Below, one piece after another: positions 15,101 to 28,892 of a stretch of DNA of 64,000 nucleotides; positions within the stretch are counted from its first letter, which is position 1, and every line of letters begins with the position of its first letter. Source of the DNA: Strongyloides papillosus (Eukaryota > Nematoda > Chromadorea > Rhabditida > Strongyloididae). Under the pieces are notes generated by a model. It did no database searches, was not told where the DNA came from, and was given only the letters and a program-made list of their open reading frames with translations. The position numbers were made by a program, and so were the translations under genes. The DNA lies in contig SRSI01000060.1 of NCBI GenBank assembly GCA_005656395.1, positions 806,001 through 870,000 of the forward strand, given 5' to 3'.

Positions 15101-18100
15101 TTTGTAACAGTAAAAATTAATTTAATTTGTTCAAAATAACATATTAAGTTTTTTTAATTTGAATTGCTTTCGATAATATTTCTTACATTTTTCTTATTTT
15201 TTATGAATATTGTTTGATATATACCTTATAATGTCATGCTTAAGGTGAATTTCTAATTTTGTCTCATTCTATTCGAATAATTACTTTGGTAGAGTGCAAT
15301 CTGAAAGAAAATATTATTTTAACGTATGTTTATTTTCCTAAGACTAATGCATATGACATCTTTTCTCCATGATATCATCTTTTTTCGATTTAATTTCTTA
15401 TAACATTAGAAAAAACAGCTAAAACCACATCGTCATTTATTATAAACATTATATTTTTTTAAAAACACCAGTTACTCAACTCTTCTATCAAAATATTTAC
15501 CGTTTACAAAGTTTGTTATCTCTACATATAAAAATGTAACAAAAATTGTGATATTATTTTTCAATACTTTTTATTACGTTTGGACCGAAATATTAATATA
15601 TATATGTATATAAATATTAAAAATACAATAAACATCATTACATTGATAGTAATAATAGTATAATCAAGTTGATTCACTATAGTGGAGGTGTAAAGTTGTC
15701 ACGTAATATACTTTCTATATTAAAAGATATCGTTTATATTTATAATTGATAATAACATTATTCATTAAAATAAGAAAATGATAAAACATATATTTATTAG
15801 CTTTTAAATTTATACACATAATTATATTTTAAAAAAGTTAACGACTATTAATAATAAAAATTATAAATTCAAGGAATGATAACAAAATTTTATATGGTCA
15901 TTTAAAATTAATTTTATAAACATAGGATATTAAAAAGATGTTAAAATAGTAAGAAGATATTACTATTTATTTAATGATCATAACATTAAATATGATATAA
16001 ATACTTAATGTAAAATATATATACAAGTATATTACGGATCCATTTACATTGTCCTCACAAACAACTATCGTTTAAAATGTTAACTTTTCCTCCACCAATA
16101 TATCAAAGAAAATAAAGTGCAATCTTTACTAACTAACTTATTTTTAATATTATTATTTTATTTTTCGCATATAAATAAATTTATCTTTTATACAACCACC
16201 AACTTAAATTGTCTCCTATAAAACATTCTATCTTGACATCTTAATACTAAAAATTGGCCTTTCTTTTTTAACGATTATTTTTAATGTAATTTGATAACAT
16301 ATTAACGTTTTATTAAAAAAATGACATTTTTATGTAAGCTTCTTTCTTTTATACTATATACATATTTTTTTTGTATTTCTCTACTATCATATAAATTACC
16401 CTTAATATTTATATTTTTACTAAACCATTTTTAATTTATAATTTTAACATTTATTGCATCTTTTTTAAACATTTAATCACATTTCCTCAATTACTTATAA
16501 TTAGTTAAAGAAATAATGAGTGGAGAAAAAAATTTTAAATAAAAGTGTAGTTAACGATGTTAATCTTTATTGTTACAATTAGTTTACACTGATTTTTGCT
16601 CTTATAATTTTGTTATCACATATCATGATATATAGTAAATCTTATTTATATTTAATGTGAATTAACAAATAAATAGATCTATTTTGTAATATTTATAAGA
16701 GAGAATTCAATACAAAGTTATATTTTTTTATCATACATAATTTATAAATATTTTTTTTTCAATCAACTTTTAAATATCATTTACAATCTTTTGCTATTCA
16801 TTCCTCCTACCAGCCTTCCACCCTCTCTATGGTCTTTTATAAAATTTTTATCTTCTTTTTTTTGTGATTATAAAAAAAGAGATTAATTCATAATGTTAGT
16901 TTAACTTTTTTTTATATTATCTAATTGCGTATTTTGAAAGCTCAAGAACTAGCAACTACTTTTCTTTTTAATCATAGAGTCGCGTTAAAATATCTGGCAC
17001 CCGTTTTTACTTTTATTTATATTACACTTTGCATTAATTTTCCATTGCCATTCTTATTTTCTTTATTTTACTTTTATCTGTATTTAATCTTTTTTCTAGT
17101 AAATAACTATAATCATAGTAACAGATTAGTAATCTTTCCAAACCTATCATATTAAATATCTCATCTTTATTAATAATAAACACTCCAATTTTCAATACAT
17201 TAATACATTTTTCAGAAATATCAAGTACTGATTTTCTTCATCATCCATAATAATAATAATTTTTCTTTTTTAATATAAAATTCAAAATATATCTATGGTA
17301 ATAGTTACGCTTTGTCGTCTAGGAAACATAATCTTATATGATCTCGTATATTAAAATTTTTCTATTTCATCTATCTATCTTTTTTTGATATATTTACATG
17401 AAAATCTTTATTATATTATAATAAATTGTTATTAAAATTAAAGTGAGAAGAAGAGGGAGGAAGGGAGAGTATAATGATGAAAAAAGAATTTTTTGTATCG
17501 ACAAACATGGCATTTAACTTTTATTTATCTCCATAAATATATTAATTTTCAAGATCTATAGTTTAAATTACCATGAAATGAAAGAATTTACCAGAGTAAG
17601 TCTTTTAAAAATGTAGAATATTTTATATTTATATGTGTATAAAAGCTTGCTTTTCACATATGATAATTTCATAAGCGATTAAATAGAGACACCTGCGGCT
17701 ACCACCATATATAGAAAGCACATGTTAATCTAGATAGGCATATACCATCAAACATATATTACTTGCTTTTGGTCTATATAAAATATTTTCCCCTTAAAAA
17801 GACAGTTTTTACAATTCATTTATAATGATAACGTATCTTGCGCAAATAATTATTATTTTATTCAATATTCATACATTATTTCTAAGATATATATTGTTGT
17901 AGTTGGTTTAAATATATCAAGATGTGTAGATTATCATTTTATAAAAGTGTTAAAAATGTATATTTAAAATTTTTAAACATTCATACTATGAAAAATAGGG
18001 AGAGAAGAGAGAAAGAGAGCGAGTAATAGGTTTCTTTTTCATAACGCTTCACTAATAATACTTTCTAATGCAAAGCTTCTTTTATTCTTATCTCGTATAT

Positions 18101-20970
18101 AAGGATTCAATAAAATATGTATAACATTTAGTAGATATATATAATATATATGCCTAATAAATCTCTCTCCTCTTTTCTTAACTATCATTTTTCATTAAAA
18201 ATTAAAAAATTCTTTTTTATCTTTCTTATATAGTATAATAAATTTTCTTTCAATTTTTAGTTATTTAAAAAAAATTATCATGCAAACTAATATATAAAAA
18301 TTTAATTTATTTGTTGTATTTTAATCTTTAAAAATATCACTTCCTTTCGTTTTTTTAAACATCTCCACTGCAAGTATCTCTTGACCACATATTAGATTCG
18401 TTAAATGGTTCAAAAAAATTTCCTTGTACTTTGTCTCAACAATCCACTTCTAGATAAAAAAGTCCTCTTACCATAACTTTTGATTTTATAATTTATGTAG
18501 TTAACCAATAAGCCAAAAATTAAATGGATTTTTTTGTTTCATTAAATTTTTTAATGTTTACTTATTTTATTTTGCTTTTTTTCATTTCTTATTAACATAT
18601 GTATATAATTTTATATGTAATAATAAAAAAAATTGTATGTATACTTTTTTAATTTATTTTTCTTTTTTTGTAAAAAAAATACTTTAAAAAACAAAAAAAT
18701 TAAAATTTCATTGTGATGTAAATGTGACAAAAGACTTTAATGAAATAATAACATTTTTTTATAAAAAAAGTCTATAGAAAATAATAAATGCATGGTATTT
18801 TAAAATTAATTTTTTTTGCTTTATAAAATTACTCTACACCAGTGACAAAAATTAAATAGCTATTAAAACAGGATAAAAAATAAGGAAAATATTTTTTAGG
18901 TGAACATGGTAAATTTCTTTATTTTGTCGCGATAAAAATAATAATAACATATATAATGATATGTATATTACTTATTTTCAAAAAAAAATATATCAAAAGA
19001 ATATTAAGGAGAAAATTTTTGATATGATATTATTTCTGTTAAACAGCGTATTTTAATAGTGGATTTTGTATATTTGGTGGAAAATTTTAGTAAAGTAACT
19101 TTATTAATATTGGTTGCGGCTTGCGACACGAGCTTCTGTTAACAAGACAATATATATATTGGACGACCACTTTATGCTTCATAATAAAAAAATATAATAC
19201 GTTGGCTAATATGTATGTGTATAATAACAATTCTTTTACTTTTCCTCATTTTCCTCATTTTCTTTTTTACTTACTATTGGTTGTTGCGCCTTTATCTTAT
19301 TAACGAGACTCTCAATATATATATATATATATATACAGGAGCGAGAGGGATATTTTTGCAAGATACTTAAAAGTGAAAGGCGAAGAGTTAAAGTGACTGA
19401 TAGCCAAACCCTCAGCTTAAAGTCAGCTTTTTCTATAAGACTGGTGCTTCGTCCACATTTACCAATTCTATGAACTGAAAAGCTTAGGCATAATAAAAGA
19501 GTAGATGACAACGACAATATATACTATGACAGTGTGTAGGTTATATTCTGACAACTGCACTGCCATCTTTCTATGCATAACAACTATCATTTGTTCTTCT
19601 ATCACTATTGGTATATCATTAAAATCTTTAATGTTCACCATTATCAGATCGGTCAATAATACATCTTGTTCTTTATATTCTGACCACTAACTTAAGACTT
19701 TTCTCCTTGTTTCATCTAATATTAATATTGCTACTTATTTTTTGAAGATAAAAAAAATAAAAATTTCTTGGACACATGTTTATATTATATATATTAAAAT
19801 ATTACTATTATCTACTTTTGATTTTTTTATATTTTATTTTTGTATTAATTATTTAATTATAAATGTATATATACAAATTTTTATGCACTTTTTAACGATT
19901 GCTTTTAATGAATAAAATCATAATATATTTAGGGCTGTCTTAACATATAAAAATAAAAACTTTTCTATAATTTTTATTGCAAACACAAGTAATTGGTTGG
20001 ATCTATAAATATCTCAACATAATGATATTCATCATTAACTAAAATCATTTGTCTTTAATTATTTTAATGGATATTACAAGAACATGTATCTATCAACTTT
20101 GAAGCTTTCACACTAATTAAAAGCATTTTTACTTTTTCATTATTACGAATACAGAATTTAGATATAGATAAATTTTATAGATGAAAAATATTTTAAAAAG
20201 ATTATGATAAAATGAAGTTGGAAGAATTTATCATTTTAATGGAAAACTTATTTTACTTTCTTCTCCAATAATTTTTTTTCCTTATTTATCCTCAATATTT
20301 TTTTTAATATAACACTCTATTAATTTAGAATTGTAATACTTTTATTATCCACTTGTTTATGTCATATTGCTATTATCATAAGATTTACAGCCTTTAGATA
20401 TGTTGTACTAAATTATGTTTCAATTTTGGTTCAGTGTAAAAGAAGATGATAATGGTTGGAAGAGATGAGATGGGAAGAAAAGGAAGAAGGCAACCATGAT
20501 AATGTGATATGATGATGATAATATTTAGTAAACCATGTAAAAAAAGATATTCCATAACTACTAATATGATGAATGTGTAAGAGAAAAATATTTTAAAGTT
20601 ACATTTTTTTTATTTACAAGAACCCTTATATTTATTTTTTTTATGTCTCAAAAGCATATTTAGAATTTTTTTAAAACATATTTGTCACATAATTATTTAG
20701 ACATAAATATTATTTTTTTCTCTTTCACCAATATTGATAACTCTCGTTCTTTTATCAATATTGTGCGTATTGCTGATTTATTTCGATTTCCTTATGACAT
20801 TTTTTGATATTGTTTATTATATTACTATCTACCTATATTTAATTATATAATTTTTTTACGTCATTATAGGTTTAGTTTTAATTAAGCCGAGCAAAAGTTT
20901 AATACTTTGATCTTTTATTACATCATTCCCTATATTTGATCAAATATATCCATCTCGGCATTTTCTTGCC
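12123..20970. other. 8.8-kb intergenic region upstream of calcineurin A
   Basis: No supported gene. Short frames such as 14009-14323 and 16925-17155 are low-complexity and lack splice or homology support. Purine-rich patches (around 17445-17475 and 18000-18025) and an AT dinucleotide run near 19315 stand out, and 19.3-19.7 kb is clearly less AT-rich than its surroundings. I recognise no tRNA, snRNA or known microRNA seed. Confidence 0.45.
19315..19335. repeat. (AT)n microsatellite
   Basis: About ten tandem AT units immediately precede a GC-richer stretch (19336-19690). It is simple sequence, probably polymorphic in length. Confidence 0.8.
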
Positions 20971-23900
20971 ATGGATACTTCTTCAGGAGCTTCAAACTCA
21001 GGCTCTGCCAATGCTGCAGGATCATCTAATAATACAAATACTTCATCTACCACGGGATCAAGCTCGGTAACATCTAATAAAGCCTCAGCATCATCAAGGA
21101 CAGCTATAGATAAGGAGAAGTGTGTTGAAAGATTTATAAAAAGTATGTTATTTATAATAACATGAAATGTAAATAGTTATTAATATTTTTAGGTGTACAA
21201 TTTCCAGTAAGTGAAAGGTTAACGATAGAAGATGTGTATGATAAAAGGACGGGTAAACCACGCTCAGATGTGTTAAAGGAACATTTTATAAAAGAAGGTA
21301 GAATTGAGGAGGATGCAGCAATAAAAATTATTCAAGAATGTACAGCACTATTTAGACAAGAGAAGACAATGTTAGATATTGAGGCTCCAGTAACAGTATG
21401 CGGTGATATTCATGGTCAATTTTATGATCTTATGAAGCTATTTGAAGTTGGAGGTTCTCCAGCAAATACTAAATATCTTTTTCTAGGTGATTATGTTGAT
21501 AGAGGTTATTTTTCGATTGAATGCGTTTTATATTTATGGGCATTAAAAATTTGTTACCCTAATACATTATTTTTATTAAGAGGAAATCATGAATGTCGTC
21601 ATTTGACGGAATATTTTACTTTTAAGCAAGAATGCAAAATAAAGTATTCGGAGCGGGTGTATGACGTGTGTATGGATTCATTTGATGCTCTACCATTAGC
21701 TGCCCTAATGAACCAACAATTTTTATGTGTTCATGGAGGTTTATCACCAGAAATTCATACTTTAGATGACATTAAAAAACTTGATCGATTCAAAGAACCT
21801 CCTGCATTTGGTCCTATGTGTGATTTATTGTGGTCTGACCCTTTAGAAGATTTTGGAAATGAAAGAAATTGTGAACAATTCTCTCATAATTCAGTTCGTG
21901 GATGCTCATATTTTTATAGTTATGCAGCATGTTGTGACTTCCTTCAACATAATAATCTCCTTTCAATTATCAGAGCACATGAAGCTCAAGATGCGGGCTA
22001 CAGAATGTACCGAAAGTCGCAAGCTACCGGTTTCCCTTCCTTAATTACAATTTTTTCGGCTCCAAATTATCTTGATGTATATAACAATAAAGCTGCTATA
22101 TTAAAATATGAAAATAATGTCATGAATATAAGGCAATTTAATTGTTCACAACATCCATATTGGTTACCTAACTTTATGGATGTTTTTACATGGTCATTGC
22201 CTTTTGTTGGTGAAAAAGGTTTGTATATTAGTATACATAATTTTTAATAATTTATTTTTAGTTACTGAGATGCTTGTTCATATATTGAACATTTGCTCTG
22301 ATGATGAATTATTAACTGACTCTGATGATACTTTCGAGGGTAAGCTATCTTTCTATTTTTTAGGTTCCAGCTATTATTTCATTGCACAATTTTATTTAAT
22401 TTTTATGATAGATGCTACGTAATAATGCCTATAAATTTAAAGAAATAAGATAGTTTTAAAAACATCTAAATATAAATAGTACCTATTTTATCAATACATT
22501 CAAAGCACTTTTAATGCAAGATAAATTCTAATTAATCTTCTTTAAATACAGTAATTGCTATTATTAGTATATTAACAGTTTGAGTAGACATAATTAATCT
22601 AGTTTAATAAAAATAATTACTTTTACTATTAGGATTAAATTAACGTTAAGAATAGTAGTTTGATTTTTATTTAACTATGTAGAATTAAAAAAAAATTTGA
22701 ATGTTTGAGGCATAAATTATTACATAAAAAAATTACTTTAAAAATATTTAATATATCTTTTTCATTATCTTTTTCTCGTACAGGAGCTGAAGGTGAGTTC
22801 TTGCCAATTACCATGATTTGCTTTTTGATTCCAATATCGTTTTTAAAATTATCTACCCTTTTAACTCTGTAAAACCATAAACTCTAAATATAATTTTCCT
22901 TTAAATTATAAAAACAAGAGAACTAATTTTTTACCCAATAAAGTAAATATCGTTTATGTTTTTTGCTTCAAACCTTAAAAATATCTTGTTAAGTTACATA
23001 AATTTTCAATTTGCTTAAAAGTTTTTAATTGTTATTTAAATGCTTACCTATTTACAATACTCGTATTGAGTAGCTAAATAGCTTATATTATTTTAAAAAC
23101 AAAGTCAAATCTTTGTAAATTTTATTAAGGCGATTTTAGTTAACATTTACCTAACTGATAAATTTTATAATATGATTAATCCTTTTATTTTCCCTTTTTC
23201 GAATCTATTTCCAAGTGTTTATGTTAGAGGCCTTTGTTTATAAAATGTTTGTTTGCACATTTGTGTTCAAATTCACTTTTTATCCCAATCTATTAATTAC
23301 CTCCTACTTTTAGGAGGCATTCCAGCCGCCAGAAAAGAAGTTATTAAGCACAAAATTAGAGCCATCGGAAAAATGGCCAGAGCTTTCTCCGTATTAAGGT
23401 ATGTATTTTTTAAAAAACATATTACTAAAATATATTTAAATATTTTTGTTTTGTCCTTTGTAAAATGTCAGTATTTGACGAGCATAAAAATAAAAGATAT
23501 AGAATGCAGTTGTTTGCATTATAAAAATATGTTATACTAATATATTATGTTAAATTAATAAACCAATATCTTTATTCCATATTTAGAGAAGAAAGCGAAA
23601 CTGTTCTCCAGCTTAAGGGACTTACTCCTAGTGGAACATTACCAATGGGCACTCTACAAGAGGGTTCTCGTGGTATTCATAAGGGTATGTATATAATCTA
23701 TTATATGCATATATAATGACTATAATCTATCAATTTATTTATTTATTTTTTATCAATACATGTCATTTCACTTTTATTAATGTCTGAGCATGTCCAAATA
23801 ATATAAAAAAAATTTTATCACAAAAGATACGAAAAAAAGTGTGTTAGTAAATAAAAATTCATCGTAGTCCTAGTATTAAAAGTCCGGTTAAAGATATAAT

Positions 23901-24371
23901 ACTTATTATAAAAACAACAAGTACAAGTTAATTATAATTTTTTTCTAAACTATATATAGAAGTGAAAATGAAACAGTAGTACAGCTAAAGGGCTTAAATC
24001 CTTGTGGAAAATTACCTCAAGGTGCTTTATCAGGTGGACGACAGACATTAGAAGAATGTAAGTAAAATGACATGAACAGTAAAAAAGAATCATTGCCAAA
24101 ATTTGATAGTTTTATAGTTATTATATAAAATATAATTATTATAAAATATATATTTTAACTAAACATTATTTTAGCACTTCATGGAGTTGAACCTGGACAT
24201 CGTATTCAATCATTTGATGAAGCAAAACGTCTTGATAAGATAAATGAAAGAATGCCACCAACAATGTCATATGGTGCAGCAGGATCTTCGGGAAATTCAC
24301 CTTCATCTTCTCCACAGCCTCGCAAACCAAATATGCCTCCATCATCGACTTCTGGTTCATCAGCTAGTTAA
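20971..24371 (+). CDS. tax-6: Calcineurin A, catalytic subunit of Ca2+/calmodulin-dependent protein phosphatase 2B
   Basis: Exons: 20971-21142, 21193-22218, 22262-22339, optional microexon 22784-22792, 23314-23398, then one of two alternative exons (23587-23684 or 23960-24057), and 24175-24371. Each path stays in frame; with the microexon the product is 554 aa. The phosphatase core has all metal-site motifs: [10 protein letters not shown] (about residue 127), [46 protein letters not shown] and [12 protein letters not shown]. It is followed by the calcineurin-B-binding helix ([14 protein letters not shown]), the calmodulin-binding segment ([19 protein letters not shown]) and the autoinhibitory helix ([19 protein letters not shown]), then a Ser/Pro-rich tail. 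The N-terminus is Ser/Asn-rich. It dephosphorylates substrates in response to calcium; in C. elegans the orthologue is TAX-6/CNA-1, acting in sensory neurons and muscle. Confidence 0.96.
22784..22792 (+). other. Candidate 9-nt microexon of calcineurin A
   Basis: Nine bases (GAGCTGAAG) sit between a good acceptor (TCTCGTACAG) and a good donor (GTGAGT) inside an unusually long 974-bp intron. Exon 3 ends one base into a codon. Including the microexon inserts Ala-Glu-Gly in frame, and skipping it also keeps the frame, so it would be an optional cassette. It lies between the calcineurin-B-binding helix and the calmodulin-binding segment. Transcript support is not visible from sequence alone. Confidence 0.5.
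23587..24057 (+). other. Pair of mutually exclusive 98-nt exons in calcineurin A
   Basis: Exon A (23587-23684) and exon B (23960-24057) have exactly the same length and phase. They encode aligned peptides: [20 protein letters not shown] in A, and [20 protein letters not shown] in B. They differ most at the end: [10 protein letters not shown] in [11 protein letters not shown] in B. B's ending resembles the vertebrate calcineurin SGGKQTLQ segment. Both have proper splice sites (TATTTAG/GTATGT and TATATAG/GTAAGT). Using both shifts the frame and hits a TAG seven codons into exon B. Exon choice changes the linker between the calmodulin-binding and autoinhibitory helices. Confidence 0.85.
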
Positions 24372-26199
24372 TTCTGTATTTTTCTGTGATAAAGTATGTG
24401 TATTTTGATGGAAAGCGCAACTACATCATCAAAAAAAACACAAATATATATTATATATATATCAACATATAATCTTTAAAAATCTATCTGTTTAAACTGA
24501 TGTTAGATAAATTGAAACAAAATGATTATTGCATGGATAGCAATATCATTACAATATTTGAACTTTTGCCTACTCCTACTATAATTATATACATGAAGAT
24601 ATAGGGTGGAGAATTTTATATATCATTATTAGCGTAGGCACTTTGAAAAAAAAACAGATAATATATATCATGTTATTTCAAAGATCAACAAAAAAAAGAC
24701 CAATCAAATAATTAAATTATATTTCATTTTTCTCAATTTCTATAAATTAATTGTCACTCCGATTTTATATATATTAGTTTTCAAAAATTTTTTTACAACA
24801 AACTTTTACTTATATTTTGATTATAAAAAAAGACTACTCAAAATTTCCAACAATATGTTATAATTTTAATTCTTTTCTAATGTCATAATCTGTAGAAAGC
24901 CTTTTTGAAATTTTTTGATATATTTGTAATTCTTTTTCTTTTGTTAATACCGGTTAACACATATTTGAAAGTTACTAACAGCAGAATATATTCATGTTTA
25001 GAAAATTTTTTTTGTTGGTAAGGTAAGGGTTTAATCCTTGACATACCAATTCTACTTGTTAATGAATACATATTTTTATATGTATTATGCTGTTAATTAT
25101 TAACAATTACTACCCAAATTGTCGCATTCCTTACTGCCGTCCAACAATTTAAAGATAAAAATATCTAATAATAGGCAAAGCTACCTTTAGGTGACATTCA
25201 GATTTTGTTGACTGGTTATTTCAATATGTATTACAATATTATCGTTATTTATTGTAGTAAAAATATATTTTTTGCAATTTAGGATTTTTTTCTTTCATAA
25301 CATTTTTTCGTGCTCTTACAGAATTTTTTTTGTCAATTTATAATATCGATTATTTAATAAACTTGTACTTTTTGTAGTCTTTTTTAGATACAATAATCAT
25401 TTATTAATAATTTATACAACTTTTTGTATAATTTTACATAAAATTTTTCAAAAGTTTTTTAAATTCTTTAAAAAATTTAATAATACTTTTTGACTATATA
25501 ACTAGTCTTTTTATGGAGTTCATAGTTTAAAATTAAATGATAAGATAGATAGATAATATATTGGTACTAAAAATATATTTAGCTTATAAACTTTTTTTCG
25601 TGATGACGCAAACCATTTTTCTTTCTTTTCCAACAAATTTTTAACTTTTTTCTATTGAAACAATCTTTTATTGTTGATGAAATTTCTAATCATTGTTGTA
25701 GAAAAAGTTCGTTTTTTTGCTGTTTATACCTTAAATTCTGTTTTGAACATTTTCTATTCAAAAAATTGCTGCATATTTCTTTTATATACATATAACGAAG
25801 ATTTCATTTATTTTTTATGATTGTATGTATATCTGTAAATTTTATATAAGAGCCGTCCATACTCAAAATTTTACTATAATTTACCTTTTTTTCTTTTACA
25901 CCAATTTGCATTTTTATTTTTAATAAAATACTTTTATTACTATTTAATAAAACGAATCTTTTTTATATAGTCATTTGAAAAGGAAATTAAAACTAATTGA
26001 TATGATTGAATAATGTGCTTTATTTGATAACAATGACAAAGCATTAATATTATTTGTATGATAAACAAAATAAAACGATTATAAAAATACTATAATTTGC
26101 AATATTATGTCTTTAAAAAGGGAAATAAAAATAAAAAAAATTAATGAAGCTTTTTTTTTCTTTTTTTTAAGAGTCTGTTGTGATTCTTCTCACCATATC
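24372..26199. other. Intergenic region between two convergent genes
   Basis: This holds the 3' ends of calcineurin A (+) and V-ATPase subunit a (-). A poly-pyrimidine tract (26150-26168 on the plus strand) lies just past the V-ATPase stop codon. A 62-codon minus-strand frame at 24883-25071 has no splice context or recognisable domain and is treated as chance. Confidence 0.5.
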
Positions 26200-28892
26200 T
26201 TATTCTGTTGGATTTAAAACAGTCTTGTAATGAAATGGTACAAATGGAACACCTGTACCAACATAAAATTTAGATTGGAACTCTACCCAATGAAGACGAA
26301 GGGCATGAAGGAAAGCTGACAATCCTTCCATAAGTACAAGAATAGATAGTGATAAAATTCCGAAGAAGAAAAATATGACGAATGCAGCTATGACACCACC
26401 AACTCCACTAACACCCCAAGCATTTTCAAGAATCATTTCCCACAACACTTCAGATAATTGAGCATGAGCAAGTGATAAAGCCCATAGACGAAGATATGAT
26501 GCTGTATGAGATACACATCCAAGAACGTATTCAATTGTGTGGATAGCTTGATGAACCATAATATCACCAAAAGCTTCATCATGATGTCCACCATGTCCAC
26601 CTTTTGGTACAACATCATCTATTATTTTCCCATTACTAATAACCTCAGCTTCATCTGTATGAGCGTTCATACGAACAGACATTGAATCTGATATTGCTTT
26701 TTTTGCCTTCTTTTGTTGCATAAGTATGTAGACAGGTTTTCCAAAAAGCATAATTGGGACACAGATAACTGCTACAATAACAAGTATAGCTTCAACAATA
26801 CTTTGACCTGGATACCATTGTTGAAGGAAACATGAAGGTTTTTCTCCATAAATTATATGACCATTTGATTCTGTTGTAATGATTTTATCCATATCAACAA
26901 ATCCAGATTCACGATCTTTAAACATGAACATGTTAATCAAACCAATTAATAATGATGGGGCACAATGTGAACCAGGGTATAATTGTCCAAAGACAATTTC
27001 TTCTTTAACCCAGAAAAATATCCATTTAAGGATAATTTGAAGGCAAAGATATATAAAGATACAAGAAAGGAATACAAGTTGTGGAATAAAGACAGTATAA
27101 ATATCAATTTTTGATTCAAAATATATATGATTTTGGAGAGATAAAAATACACCAAATGTCATTTGAGCAATACCAACAATAACAGAAAGTTTCATTTTCA
27201 TAGAGTTTAGGTAATTTAATTTATTTTCAGCAAGATTCCAAATTGGATCAACACCCATTGGATATGGTCCATTCTCTTTTAAATATGCATAGTCTGGTGG
27301 AAGTTCAAGTTTCATTTCCTCATGACCACCAGAACTTGATTGTTGGGAAAGCCATGATTCAATGGATTCATTAGTGTAAGGATTTCTCCAACTGGAACCA
27401 AAAATGTTAAATGATTTTGCAAACATATCATTGTACAAAAATCCAGCATATATTGAGAAAAGTCCCATTAAAAGGATGATGTAGCGTCCTCCAAAGAACA
27501 TTCCAAAAATTTCATCCTTTATATTTCTAGCAATAAGATTTTTTTCTCTAAGGACAAGATATAATCCAGCAAAGAACATAATAAGACCATGTCCAAGATC
27601 ACCAAACATGCATGAGAAGATGAAAGGGAAAGTAATGATAGTATATGGAGCTGGGTTAACTTCAAGATAATCAGCAATACCATATGAATCAACAATTCCT
27701 TGGAATACAGCTGTAAATTTATTTGTCTTATTGTATGTTGGTGGTATTTCATGAGTCTCAAGAATGTTTAAGACAGGTTTAATACTAGTACCATTTTTTT
27801 CAGCTCCAACTTCTAGGGCTTGTCTAACATCGGCGATATCGTCAAGAGGGACCCAACATTCAGCAACCATAAATCTACCAATTCCATCAAAGGTGAAAAG
27901 ATTCAATGAATGGTAAATTGATTTATATAATTTTACTTGTGTCATCCATTGGTTAATATTTCCAGCAGCAGCATTAAGAACTTTATTATTATGTTCATTT
28001 GTTTGTCCTAAAACTGTTCTTAAATCTTGAATACGTGCTTTAACTTCATGAGCAGCATGACCTCTAGCAGCAGAAGTTCTTGGGCAATTGTTGTATTGTG
28101 TTGCTTTAAAACCATCACAAACTTTATCAATAATACTCTTCAATCTAATACCATTGTAAAAGACAATAAAAACAGACTTTTGTACTTTTTCACCTCCATC
28201 GGATGACTCTAATGGGTCTTCTATTTCAGCATGTCTTAAGAAGGCAGTTCTTCTACCAGCTCTCCATAGAACTCTTTCAAATGAGTTAACTTTTTTAGTT
28301 TCAATAACTCCAATACAATATCCTATTGATTCTTTTTCTCCTTTGAGTTGAATTCCTTCATCATCCTCAACTTGATGTTCAATCTCTTCACGAGCAGCGT
28401 CATCAACACCGCCGGCAAAAAATTGGTCAGTTTTCTCGAGGACAGCTTCCCATTCCTTTTGCGCATTGTATGTTTTTTGGAGTTCCTTCTTAGAGTCACT
28501 CATTTGAGTTACATCACGCTCCAAATCATTAAGAGTATTCTCAAGTTCATTCATTGCTTGTTGATTGATAACTTCATATGATGGATCATTATAGTCAGGA
28601 ATGTTGATGTCGGCACGTCTTATCTCACTATCCAAAAAGCGTAATTTTCTTTCCAACTCTTCAAATCTCCTAATATCTTTGACGAAGACTCTTTGGAAAT
28701 TATTGACATCAGCGTTCAACTACAATCGTTTATTTGATTAAAAAAATGAGGGAAAATAATTTAATCTTAACTTACATCTTTAAATTGAACGTACGGATGT
28801 TTTCCAACTTCAGCAATACAGTTAAATGCTGCTTCCTTTTCCAAAATCATTTGGCAGAAGCGCATATGCTCTGATCGATAAAGAGATCCCAT
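26200..28892 (-). CDS. V-type proton ATPase subunit a (Vo sector, 100/116 kDa)
   Basis: Two exons, 28892-28776 and 28719-26200, encode 878 aa, the usual length for the family. The N-terminal cytosolic half starts MGSLYRSEHMRFCQMIL and contains a coiled coil with ERKLRFLDSEI. The C-terminal half has about eight membrane segments (for example TIITFPFIFSCMFGDLGHG). The motif RLWALSLAHAQLSEVLW carries the arginine essential for proton translocation (about residue 783). The second conserved arginine is in HALRLHWVEFQSKFY, followed by the typical C-terminus FVPFHYK. Subunit a forms the proton half-channels next to the c-ring. C. elegans has four paralogues (unc-32, vha-5, vha-6, vha-7). The N-terminus is divergent (CIAEVGKHPYVQFKD rather than the common ELGELGLVQF), so I do not assign one. 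The second exon is about 2.5 kb without an intron. Confidence 0.96.

Noticed and set aside
19236..19517. A 93-codon minus-strand frame in the GC-richer island
   Set aside because: It includes the AT microsatellite as IYIYIYI and shows no domain; treated as chance.
24883..25071. A 62-codon minus-strand frame between two convergent genes
   Set aside because: Basic, low-complexity, inside probable 3' untranslated DNA, with no splice or domain support.
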